The notes beneath the pieces were generated by a model that worked only from the letters and a program-made list of their open reading frames with translations, was not told the origin of the DNA and did no database searches. Both the position numbers and the translations under genes were made by a program. 64,000 nucleotides of DNA from Alphaproteobacteria bacterium (GTDB lineage Bacteria; Pseudomonadota; Alphaproteobacteria; Rhodospirillales; WMHbin7): positions 1 to 64,000 of the forward strand of contig JADGAX010000002.1 in the NCBI GenBank assembly GCA_015231795.1, in the 5' to 3' direction. This document shows, one piece after another, positions 57,172 to 64,000 of this stretch (within the stretch, counting starts at the first letter, position 1; each line of letters opens with the position of its first letter).

Positions 57172-58187
57172 AGGAGCAGCGTCGTCTCGTGCCGGACGTC
57201 CTGCTCTGACTGCGGTCCGTCCTTCAGCAGCCGCTCCATATGCGGACGCATAACATCCATGCGTGTTGAAACGAATTTCGGCTTTCCCCAACGGCGGATG
57301 GTTTCGCGTTGCAGACGGACGATTCTTTGATCCTGCCAAAGCGCCAGTGCGAAGAAAGGAGCCAGCGCCAAGTGTTTGAGACGTCCCGCTACCGGACCTC
57401 CCTTGAGCGCCACCACGGCATGAACCAGGAAGCGGTCGTCCATGGCTGGGGTGAAGTAGGCGGTTATGGTCAGTTCGGTGCGATCAAGGGAAGTATATTC
57501 CAGTTCAGCGACACCGGGCAGAATGAAACGAGCGAAACTGCTGGCCCGTTCCCGCTCGAACCACTGAGAAATGATGCCGCTTTGTTTGCCCTCACCCACA
57601 TATTCAATTTCGGCCCGATCCCGCGTCCGCAATATGCGGGCCGCTACCTGACGCCTAGCTCCTTCCCTTCGGATCAATCCGGCATGCACAAAATGTGTAT
57701 GGAATCCGTCGAGAAAATTCTCGGCCACATCGGCCAGGTTTCCCGCTGTTACGGTTTTCCAGATAACCGAGAAGTGGCCTTTCCGCTCTGAAAGTGGCCC
57801 CAGATAAGATTCGCCTGCCGATGCAGGATCTTTGGTTACCCAGATCAATCCATTTCGTTCCCGCACGCTTGCACAGGCAAGCCTGCGTGCCGGATGGTCT
57901 GGCGTCTCATCCACCATACCGGGGATAGCCATGCAGCATCCTGAAGCATCGTACCGCCAGCCGTGATACGGACATTCCAACTCGCCTTGCCTAAGGCGCC
58001 CTGCCGACATTGGAACCATGCGATGTGGGCAACGGTCTTCCAAGGCGCCGACCAACTGTCCTGTTCTGAAGAGGACGATGGGCGTTCCATGGACGGTTAC
58101 GGCCAAAGGACGCGCCTTGAGGTCACGCGCGCGACAAACCACCCACCATCCATTGGGCCAGCCAGCAATCGAGGGCAGGTTGCTCAC
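57168..58187 (-). CDS. Rieske non-haem iron oxygenase
   Basis: A 339-residue oxygenase component. The Rieske cluster ligands Cys53-x-His55 and Cys72-x2-His75 (CPHR, CPYHGW) and the mononuclear iron site Asn157-x2-Asp160-x2-His163-x4-His168 (ENFLDGFHTHFVH) are complete, with the bridging Asp. It hydroxylates, demethylates or desaturates a substrate; no ferredoxin or reductase gene is near. Start overlaps the transferase stop by 4 bp (minus strand). Confidence 0.9.
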   Translation of the reverse strand: MSNLPSIAGWPNGWWVVCRARDLKARPLAVTVHGTPIVLFRTGQLVGALEDRCPHRMVPMSAGRLRQGELECPYHGWRYDASGCCMAIPGMVDETPDHPARRLACASVRERNGLIWVTKDPASAGESYLGPLSERKGHFSVIWKTVTAGNLADVAENFLDGFHTHFVHAGLIRREGARRQVAARILRTRDRAEIEYVGEGKQSGIISQWFERERASSFARFILPGVAELEYTSLDRTELTITAYFTPAMDDRFLVHAVVALKGGPVAGRLKHLALAPFFALALWQDQRIVRLQRETIRRWGKPKFVSTRMDVMRPHMERLLKDGPQSEQDVRHETTLLL

Positions 58188-59263
58188 AGTTCATACCTTT
58201 CCATTAAGGGGCGGCCAATCCGATTCAAGAGAAATTCCAGCGCCTTTATGGGTCTTTGGCGCCGCGCGGACAAGTGGCGGCACCACAAGGCGGTGTATTC
58301 AATCTCGGCCCTGGCGCCCCGATTCTTCTTAAACCCGCCCACGCCGGCGCTCAGATTGAAGCATAGGCCGCGACGCTCCATGTCCTCAAAGGCGATCGCC
58401 GTCAAAAGACGGTAAAGCCCCAGTTTAGGCGGGGCACTTGTGTCGTAACCAACCAGCGGGGTCGTCATGACCGTGTCGGAAGCGATGGTCCCCACCACGC
58501 CCAACAGGTTTCCTTGGGCTTCACGCAAGCCCTCGATACGCATGAAACTACTATGGGACGCCCAGCGCAGGAAGGCGGGCGTGAAAATCGGGTTCAGCCG
58601 GGAATATTTCTCAAGATACAGCATCTCATAGAGTTTTGCAGCGCGTTCCCAATCAGCATCGGAGAAGGTATCGGCTCTCGCGCGCTTCAGGGCCGTCTTC
58701 TTAAGCAGCCGCGCATCGTTCTTGCGATCGCGCGTCATGAGTCCGCCTCGCGCCTGGGGCGAAGCCAACCAGACTTGGCGCGACGGCAGAAGATGCCATC
58801 CCGCTTGCTTGAACGAGCGCAGCAATGCTGCGTGATGCCGATAATTTAAGGAGCGGAAGGCAATGAAATGATCCGGATAGTCCTGCGTCAGCTGACCCAA
58901 GAGAGCGCCAAGGCCTTCGCCGTTCCAGGCCGGATATAGGTTTGTCGAAAGCAGCCAGTTGTTGATGCAAACCAACTTGTCCAATTGCGCCGCAACCAGC
59001 CATTCATCCAGCCAACGGACCATAGCCTTTAGTGCCGGGCGCAAGGCCGGCACGGGAAGGGTGTGCATCTCCTCGGCGGCATAGGGGCCATAAGCGGAGC
59101 GCAGGGAAACCACCCAGGATAAGGGAAGGCATGCGGAAGGAGCTGAGATCGTTACCGGCATTCGAAACCCGGCCACTTCTAATGCCAACACCTGGACCGG
59201 CGCATTGCTGACAAACGAAGTCGCCCCGTGTTTCATCAGCTCTGCCAGGAACTCATCAACCAT
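58184..59263 (-). CDS. FemAB/GNAT-like acyltransferase
   Basis: A 359-residue protein resembling FemAB-like peptidyl or N-acyl transferases, with two weak GNAT-like halves (HHAALLRSFKQAGWHLLPSRQ, and later LLGVVGTIASDTVMTTPLVGYD to YRLLTAIAFEDMERRG). First of two genes in a minus-strand operon with the Rieske oxygenase. It could transfer an acyl or aminoacyl group in the pathway. Family assignment is moderate. Confidence 0.7.
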   Translation of the reverse strand: MVDEFLAELMKHGATSFVSNAPVQVLALEVAGFRMPVTISAPSACLPLSWVVSLRSAYGPYAAEEMHTLPVPALRPALKAMVRWLDEWLVAAQLDKLVCINNWLLSTNLYPAWNGEGLGALLGQLTQDYPDHFIAFRSLNYRHHAALLRSFKQAGWHLLPSRQVWLASPQARGGLMTRDRKNDARLLKKTALKRARADTFSDADWERAAKLYEMLYLEKYSRLNPIFTPAFLRWASHSSFMRIEGLREAQGNLLGVVGTIASDTVMTTPLVGYDTSAPPKLGLYRLLTAIAFEDMERRGLCFNLSAGVGGFKKNRGARAEIEYTALWCRHLSARRQRPIKALEFLLNRIGRPLMERYEL

Positions 59264-59333
59264 GCCTAGCCTTCACTTCAGCCTGTCTTGGAGCTATGCG
59301 CTTCATCACGAGGCAATTGAGGACATCGCATCA

Positions 59334-59927
59334 CTACCTCCACCCCTTTCCCCTCTTCAAGACCGGCGTTAATCCCAGGGCAATCAGATAGCTGGCGGCC
59401 CAGAATGCCGCATCCGCGGATGCCCGATGATTAGGAGCGGACAGCTTCTGCGCCTCGAAGGCGGCTAGGTCTAAAAACTTCTTCTGATCGGCATGGAAGT
59501 GAGAATTCCATTTGCGGTCTGGGGCAAGAAGGGAAGCCTCGACTTGCAAAAGATAGATATCCAGTCCGTTATTGTACCCAGCAGCAGTCGCTAGTTGGTT
59601 CATCCAGAATCCGTCATAGGCGACGTTGTCCGAATAGACCTCCAGATGTCCCCCCAGCGCCTTCTCCAGCCTATCGGCAACGACCTTTACGCTCTCTCCG
59701 TGGTGTATCAGTTCCTGCTGGCTCAATCCGTGGATCTTCTGCGCCGACAAATCCCATCTTGCAGCATCGTCCAACCATTCTTGGGTCGGCCTGATAATGT
59801 AACCCTCTGTCGTGATGAGTCCGGTCTCGGGTTCAGCTACGGCCCACCCCACCTCAACAGGATATCCGTCAAAGGATGACGCTTCGAAATCTATAAATAT
59901 GGAAGCTGAGGGCGGATATATCGTCAT
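59334..59927 (-). CDS. DEDDh-type 3'-5' exonuclease-like protein
   Basis: A 197-residue RNase T/DnaQ-fold protein: Asp13-x-Glu15 (FIDFEAS), Asp in YSDNVAYD near 100, and His167-x4-Asp172 (HRASAD). It would trim single-stranded DNA or RNA. AAAGGA precedes the start. It lies just outside the biosynthetic cluster and looks like mobile-region cargo. Confidence 0.82.
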   Translation of the reverse strand: MTIYPPSASIFIDFEASSFDGYPVEVGWAVAEPETGLITTEGYIIRPTQEWLDDAARWDLSAQKIHGLSQQELIHHGESVKVVADRLEKALGGHLEVYSDNVAYDGFWMNQLATAAGYNNGLDIYLLQVEASLLAPDRKWNSHFHADQKKFLDLAAFEAQKLSAPNHRASADAAFWAASYLIALGLTPVLKRGKGWR

Positions 59928-59978
59928 CGACGTCCTTTATCCCAGGGCCGGCCATGCCGTCTGGCTCTGAAAGCAAGA

Positions 59979-60377
59979 TTACTCACGCGCAATGGATTGA
60001 TCTTCACTGTCCCGACTTTTCTTGAGTTTCTGCTCGAGATACATGATCCAATGAATGAGAAAGGAGGGAATTGCCGAGAGTGCAAATGCCCAACCCCCGG
60101 TAGCCGTGTTGGGGTCAAGGATGTATGGGACAAGTTCCGAAAAGAACAGGTAAAGGGCGGCCAGATAGACAAACGGCAATGATGTAAGTGCGGCAATTTC
60201 TTTCCTGGGCCCTTTGCCAACCAGCGCAAATGATGAATTCAAGATCAGAAGAACCAAAAAACTCGGGGTAAGCCACGCAGGATTGATTACTCCTTGCAAA
60301 TAGCTGTGAGCGAGCGAGTAGACAAGCCAGAATGCCGCCAGCGCGAAAATCGTTCCAAAGAGAATGACGAATCCCAA
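59979..60377 (-). CDS. Small membrane protein, unknown function
   Basis: A 132-residue protein with four membrane helices and a charged C-terminal tail (EQKLKKSRDSEDQSIARE). Start is TTG with an AAAGGA ribosome site 8 bp ahead. No family recognised. Confidence 0.6.
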   Translation of the reverse strand: MGFVILFGTIFALAAFWLVYSLAHSYLQGVINPAWLTPSFLVLLILNSSFALVGKGPRKEIAALTSLPFVYLAALYLFFSELVPYILDPNTATGGWAFALSAIPSFLIHWIMYLEQKLKKSRDSEDQSIARE

Positions 60378-60404
60378 GTCAACGTCCTTTCCTGCTTTGG
60401 ATGG

Positions 60405-60602
60405 TTATGGAATCGAAGGGGCTGCGGGCAACGGCATCCAGTGTGTGGGCCAGATTGAGCGGCCGTCTGCATTCTCGAAGGTTCCGATCATGTCATCCCA
60501 TTTTACGATGGCGTAGCGGTCGTACTCTTCCAGCGGATTGGCATCGTAAACGAGGATGCGAGTTCCATCTTGCGGGGCTGTCTCAATCGGATTCCAAGTC
60601 AT
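60405..60602 (-). CDS. DUF551-like small protein
   Basis: A 65-residue protein beginning MTWNPIETAPQDGTRILVYD and closing WPTHWMPLPAAP. This pattern is the DUF551 signature common in phages and prophages. A further in-frame ATG lies at 60626. Function unknown; the family supports a mobile origin of the region. Confidence 0.75.
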   Translation of the reverse strand: MTWNPIETAPQDGTRILVYDANPLEEYDRYAIVKWDDMIGTFENADGRSIWPTHWMPLPAAPSIP

Positions 60603-60652
60603 TGTCGGGCTTTCATTGGGGGCCATGGGTCAGCGATGACAAGGTAGGCGCA

Positions 60653-61090
60653 TTAGACATCATTCCGTTTCTTGGCGTGTTTTTCCTTCCACCTTGTTAG
60701 GGCCGCCTTGACCTTTGCCGCCGCCTCAGGCGTTGAGGGCCGGTACCATTTGGGCACGCTTTCAAGCTCGACAGGCGCGTTCGCGTTGCGGACGCCGACA
60801 ATCAGGCCCAAACCGAACAGGAGCGCTATGAAACCCACGCTACCCCCAATCGCAATCAGCCAGCCAAAGTAATGAACGATCAGCAATTCAAGGTTAACGG
60901 CGGCGCCTATGGCAAACACATCCCACGCCCTGTTGTCGCTGCCAATGCCTCCCCAGGCCCAGGAAAGCAAGGCGATGCCGCTCAGGAGCGCCAGGGACAA
61001 TCCGAGATTCCACGGCCAGTCCGCCAGCAGCAGAATCCCCAGTTCAGAGAAACCATAACCGACAGTAAGAATTGCAACGTAGAATCCCAT
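60653..61090 (-). CDS. Membrane protein, unknown function
   Basis: A 145-residue protein with three or four hydrophobic segments in residues 1-105 and a basic cytoplasmic tail (VKAALTRWKEKHAKKRN). A GGGAAGGAA ribosome site precedes the start. No family recognised. Confidence 0.6.
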   Translation of the reverse strand: MGFYVAILTVGYGFSELGILLLADWPWNLGLSLALLSGIALLSWAWGGIGSDNRAWDVFAIGAAVNLELLIVHYFGWLIAIGGSVGFIALLFGLGLIVGVRNANAPVELESVPKWYRPSTPEAAAKVKAALTRWKEKHAKKRNDV

Positions 61091-61173
61091 CTATTCCTTC
61101 CCTCAGGACTGCTTGACCCGTCTAGTGTGCAGATCCTCTTCATATGCTTCCTGCGCAGGGCGGGAAGATGCGT

Positions 61174-61647
61174 TTAAAATACAAAATCCATCAGAACGAT
61201 GTCTTTCCCCGCATAGTGGTCACTGCCAAGGAGCTTCCAGCCCAGCTTAGCGTAAAGCTCTGCTTTGTCATGCGTATACAGATATAATCTCTCGGACAGA
61301 TGTTCCGCATATGACATCGCAGCCTTTATCAAGTCTCCCCCAATCCCTTGACCTCTGTATTCTGGCAAGACGAGAACGTTGGCAAGCCACGGCCCTAATT
61401 CAGGTCGTGTTGGCAGATCGCTGGCAATAATGCTGCTGCAGCCAACCAACTTTGCGTTTACACGCGCCACAAAAAATGCCGGAATTGTCACGCCCTGCTG
61501 AACTGCATCCATAACTCCGGCCAGACAGTTTTCCCATGTCATGTCCGGCTCGTGGCGCGCCCATTCGTCATAGATCCACTTGGCAACTTGTTGCGCTTCT
61601 TGCGCTGTGGCAAGTCGCTTAATTTCAATCGAGCGCGCTTTGTCCAT
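61174..61647 (-). CDS. GNAT-family N-acetyltransferase
   Basis: A 157-residue acetyltransferase with acetyl-CoA motif A, VLPEYRGQGIGGDLIKAA, and the C-terminal AELYAKLGWKLLG. It overlaps the preceding gene by 23 bp, so the two are coupled. Substrate unknown. Confidence 0.88.
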   Translation of the reverse strand: MDKARSIEIKRLATAQEAQQVAKWIYDEWARHEPDMTWENCLAGVMDAVQQGVTIPAFFVARVNAKLVGCSSIIASDLPTRPELGPWLANVLVLPEYRGQGIGGDLIKAAMSYAEHLSERLYLYTHDKAELYAKLGWKLLGSDHYAGKDIVLMDFVF

Positions 61648-62104
61648 TTGAGTCTAACTTTGCTGATGAAATGATATCCGTGAATTCCTTGGCATACCTG
61701 TAGCCTTCGTTTTCATGCCGCAAAAAGTCGCGTATCGCTGGACTCTTGCGGTACAGCCCATGCATGTAGGGCACCCAGACATTCATAACGTCGGCATCCA
61801 TTGCCTCTTTCGAGAGGACGAGGCTTTCAAGATGGTCGCAAATGATTTCCGCCATAGCGAGCACCTTGCTGCGTCCCGGCTCGGCCTCCGGCATGGGGGC
61901 GTTATCGTGGAAGTAAGGTCGCAATTCCGGATTGTCGATAAACAGTGTTTGAATGTTGAGGCTAAGTCCATAGACCTGCCAACCCGTCTGAGTTTCCAAC
62001 GATACCCGCTCGCGTTTTAGCTGGTTCCAAACGAAGATGAAGCCAACTGCCGTGATGATCGGCCCCAACCAAGTCCCGATGGTGTTTAGCAGTTCAAGAC
62101 TCAT
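61625..62104 (-). CDS. Hypothetical protein with one N-terminal membrane helix
   Basis: A 159-residue protein: membrane helix at about 5-27, then a soluble helical domain (LAMAEIICDHLESLVLSKE, WVPYMHGLYRKSPAIRDFL). GGGGGAAGA lies before the start. The helical part resembles small bacterial proteins of unknown function. Coupled to the GNAT gene. Confidence 0.65.
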   Translation of the reverse strand: MSLELLNTIGTWLGPIITAVGFIFVWNQLKRERVSLETQTGWQVYGLSLNIQTLFIDNPELRPYFHDNAPMPEAEPGRSKVLAMAEIICDHLESLVLSKEAMDADVMNVWVPYMHGLYRKSPAIRDFLRHENEGYRYAKEFTDIISSAKLDSNGQSALD

Positions 62105-62161
62105 TCTTCCCCCGAAAACAGCTTAATAATGTACTGGGCCAAAGTCAGCGAGACCTATGGC

Positions 62162-62497
62162 TCATTTCCCCTTATCCAGTCCATGAATTGCCCGAAATAG
62201 ACTGTCAGGCAACTCAACCAAAGAGCCATCGTAAAGCCAGTTGTGATCTATCCCGTATAGCTTCCTAAGCTTGCTAACGTACCAAGGGCTTACCCAGTCC
62301 GATCCCTTCTCCCAGTCGGATAAGGCGCTTTCTGCAACCCCCGTGGCGTCTGCGAAATCTTTCCCGCTCTTGTACCCCAGAGCCAGGCGCGCAGCCTGAA
62401 GCCGCTCCCCGGCTCGCATACGGTATGTAATTTCATCTGTCATGGGGCCATAAAGACGCTCCCCGGCTTGCAAGCTCTTTGCAATTTCTTCCTTCAT
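62162..62497 (-). CDS. XRE-family DNA-binding protein
   Basis: A 111-residue protein with a helix-turn-helix at about 28-85 (ERLQAARLALGYKSGKDFAD, VAESALSDWEKGSDWVSPWYV). Starts at 62497 or at the in-frame ATG at 62443. Likely a phage-type or island regulator. Confidence 0.8.
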   Translation of the reverse strand: MKEEIAKSLQAGERLYGPMTDEITYRMRAGERLQAARLALGYKSGKDFADATGVAESALSDWEKGSDWVSPWYVSKLRKLYGIDHNWLYDGSLVELPDSLFRAIHGLDKGK

Positions 62498-62830
62498 GAA
62501 GCGATGACCTTTCAGTGTCTTGGAAGATTTGCTTACTAGCTGGTTGCCGTCAAGTCATGCGACGAATGCGGCCGAACAGCCAAGCCTGCCGCCCCTGTCA
62601 GGCCATCGACCTCCAGTTACATCAGACGGTGCGCGGCGAAGCCGGTCGTCTCGCTTAAAGGAAGAATTTTTTTCCAAAACGGAGAAATGGCGCGCCGGTC
62701 AGGATGAAGACGCGAACACCTATGTGATTGATATTTCATACCAACCCAAACAAAGCCCGCAGAGGTGAAGGCCGTCCCTCGACCGGAGGTTTTTCCGATG
62801 CCCCCCCGGTTCGTCTCCTCATTTAGACTG
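62498..62830. other. Gene-poor stretch holding repeat copy 2
   Basis: This 333 bp region contains the repeat at 62671-62730 and an open frame of 82 codons (62520-62768, plus strand) that has no ribosome site and looks like a remnant of a larger gene. No intact gene is visible. Confidence 0.5.
62671..62730 (+). repeat. Island repeat, copy 2 (decayed gene end)
   Basis: Core matches copies 1 and 3. In frame it reads FSKTEKWRAGQDEDANTYVI; differences from copy 3 are mostly third-position and synonymous (GAC/GAT, ACC/ACT, GTG/GTA), which points to an old coding origin. Similarity ends at about 62730. Confidence 0.8.
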
Positions 62831-63238
62831 CTAGGCAGCGCTTTTCTCGGTTTCGTAGCCCAGCATGGCTAAGGCGACAACGCGCGGAACGAGCAAGGTT
62901 CCGTCCTCGTAATACCCGATCGTTCGGCGGCTTAGGTCGAACATGTCGGCTAACTGCTCCTGGGTTAGCCCAACGCGCTTTCGCCAAGCACGGAAGGCTT
63001 CAGGGGTTGGGGAACGCCCATCCTGCCAGGCCGCTCGCTTGATGAGGTCTGGGCTGCTGAATTCGACCTCCGCGCCCGCAAAGGCCAACGTATAGCCATG
63101 ATCCTCGATGACTGGAGCGCCTGGAGGCAGACTGCCCGAAAGGTCAAGATTACAGCTTGTGCCGTCGGTCCACGAAAGGGCGATGATGCCACCGCCAGCC
63201 GGTTCGGCTGAGATGATCCGAGGGGATTTGTTAGACAT
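62831..63238 (-). CDS. DUF2442 protein with C-terminal helix-turn-helix
   Basis: A 135-residue protein: an N-terminal DUF2442 domain (IIALSWTDGTSCNLDLSGSL) and a C-terminal XRE helix-turn-helix (RAWRKRVGLTQEQLADMF, SRRTIGYYEDG). GGAGG lies 6 bp before the start, which overlaps the DUF4160 stop by one base. Such pairs often behave as toxin-antitoxin modules with the DNA-binding partner as antitoxin. Confidence 0.85.
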   Translation of the reverse strand: MSNKSPRIISAEPAGGGIIALSWTDGTSCNLDLSGSLPPGAPVIEDHGYTLAFAGAEVEFSSPDLIKRAAWQDGRSPTPEAFRAWRKRVGLTQEQLADMFDLSRRTIGYYEDGTLLVPRVVALAMLGYETEKSAA

Positions 63239-63456
63239 CAAGACCTCCATAGCGAAAGCAGATGTTCGCGGTTTTCTTCGATGTAGGATTTTGCTGTTTC
63301 GTGGGCGTCGCCAGGGACGCTGCCAACGATGACTTCACCCGTTTCAATGGCTATGGACGCATCGCAATCCGCCCCGATCAGATGCACATGGGGGATGCCA
63401 TGATCGGTGAAATAAATGCGAAGGACATAGCCATTGAATCTAAGCAAGGTCGGCAT
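63238..63456 (-). CDS. DUF4160 protein
   Basis: A 72-residue protein with the DUF4160 core: MPTLLRFNGYVLRIYFTDHG, then PHVHLIG. The start at 63456 has GGGGAGG. Paired with the DUF2442 gene by a TGATG junction. The family is usually beside DUF2442 and is suspected to be the toxin side. Confidence 0.88.
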   Translation of the reverse strand: MPTLLRFNGYVLRIYFTDHGIPHVHLIGADCDASIAIETGEVIVGSVPGDAHETAKSYIEENREHLLSLWRS

Positions 63457-63472
63457 CGGCACCTCCCCACCA

Positions 63473-63500
63473 AGTATGAGCAATGGCTGCACAATGTCAA
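63473..63500 (-). promoter_or_regulatory. Promoter of the DUF4160-DUF2442 pair
   Basis: Minus strand TTGACA (63495-63500), 16 bp, CATACT (63473-63478). Transcription would begin near 63466, at the edge of the ribosome site, so the leader is very short. Confidence 0.55.
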
Positions 63501-63617
63501 TTCAAAATGTGCAATAACTTCGCTTTTTGATCTTCAGAGACAGCCCCACGTACTTTTTCCCGCATGACAGCCTGTCCTGGGGTGCACACACTGCGCCACG
63601 AAGCCGAGTTATCCCAT

Positions 63618-63716
63618 ATTTCCAAAAAGGAGAAATGGCGCGCCGGTCAGGATGAAGATGCGAACACTTATGTAATTGTGATAGCGGCGTAATAGTGACC
63701 TCCTTTACTTCAAGCG
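63618..63716 (+). repeat. Island-border repeat, copy 3 (decayed gene end)
   Basis: The most complete copy. On the plus strand a frame without a start codon runs from a stop near 63515 to TAA at 63688 and ends KEKWRAGQDEDANTYVIVIA. Its right edge (TTACTTCAAGCG) overlaps the last codons of pbpC on the other strand, like an attachment site at a gene end. Confidence 0.8.
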
Positions 63717-64000
63717 AACCGAGGCGGTATCGATGCGGTCCTTGGCGTCGATGACGACCACATGAACGAAGCCTTCCCCATCGGGTTGCCATGAGGCCTC
63801 CGTAAGCCTGGAGTCTGATGCGACGGGGATGCCATTGACGAGCCAGCGCAATGGCAGCGCTCCGCCTTCAGCCCTCAAGGTCAAGGCCCCCAAGCTCCCC
63901 GACTTCAAGCGCGCCAACTCGATCAGGGCGCTGTCGGGAGGGTAAAGGATATGCGGCTTCAGGTCCTCATCGTCTTCGAAACGTGCCAGGGCCTGGGGCG
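63705..64000 (-). CDS. pbpC: Penicillin-binding protein 1C, C-terminal part
   Basis: The last 98 codons of a gene that continues past the window. LARFEDDEDLKPHILYPPDS and then LTLRAEGGALPLRWLVNGIP match the C-terminal domain (BiPBP_C) of the bifunctional PBP 1C family. The catalytic domains lie outside the window. Its stop codon falls in the repeat. Confidence 0.75.
   Translation of the reverse strand, partial: PQALARFEDDEDLKPHILYPPDSALIELARLKSGSLGALTLRAEGGALPLRWLVNGIPVASDSRLTEASWQPDGEGFVHVVVIDAKDRIDTASVRLK

Noticed and set aside
51306-59263. Known olefin (OleABCD) cluster
   Set aside because: OleB- and OleC-type enzymes are missing, and ATP-grasp, CoF and Rieske enzymes are not part of that pathway.
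62520-62768. 82-codon plus-strand gene
   Set aside because: No ribosome site, and its only recognisable part is the repeat; treated as a remnant.

Overview
The window looks like one piece of a GC-rich alphaproteobacterial chromosome. The complete ccmABCDEFGHI cytochrome c maturation operon, a plant-type glutamate-cysteine ligase, the Kdp operon style and REP-like palindromes of the GGCCGGGcttgaCCCGGCC type fit the Rhodospirillales. Placement below order level is inference. Housekeeping genes are intact and conserved; the last 13 kb look accessory, with more relaxed base use, small unfamiliar genes and repeated gene remnants.

Left part (1-10.6 kb): the str operon (rpsL, rpsG, fusA, start of tuf) on the minus strand. 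Its tuf gene stops matching EF-Tu exactly at a GTCGAC site near the window edge. Next come a TetR-controlled EmrAB-type efflux pump, a membrane histidine kinase, gshA, and an HD-GYP response regulator. 10.6-17.8 kb: all nine ccm genes on the minus strand, including a 58-residue ccmD, interrupted by two different palindromic repeats. 17.8-26.1 kb: a seven-gene operon joining a branched-chain-type ABC transporter to two acyl/aryl-CoA ligases, probably for uptake and CoA activation of an organic acid.

Middle part (26.4-42.6 kb): argG, a stand-alone radical SAM protein, rlmN, an OmpA-like lipoprotein, an IalB-like protein, an XRE regulator, an M20 amidohydrolase, a multi-sensor histidine kinase, a PfkB-type kinase with an unrecognised C-terminal half, a GDT1/UPF0016 manganese exporter preceded by a clear yybP-ykoY manganese riboswitch, and a TPR protein. 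42.8-51.1 kb: a full Kdp potassium operon (small orf, kdpF, A, B, C, a KdpC-tail-like small orf, kdpD, kdpE).

Right part (51.2-64 kb): an island-like stretch with a related 57-97 bp repeat at 51.2, 62.7 and 63.6 kb. It holds the most interesting system in the window: a TetR regulator, a FabH/OleA-type ketosynthase, an OleD-like SDR, a metallo-beta-lactamase-fold hydrolase, a CoF/PaaK-type adenylating enzyme and an ATP-grasp ligase in one tight operon. Facing it, with overlapping stop codons, is a two-gene operon for a FemAB/GNAT-like transferase and a Rieske oxygenase. Together they look like an undescribed small-molecule (acyl or lipid-derived) pathway. Small membrane proteins, a DEDDh exonuclease, a GNAT enzyme, an XRE regulator and a DUF4160/DUF2442 pair follow, and the window ends in the 3' part of pbpC.
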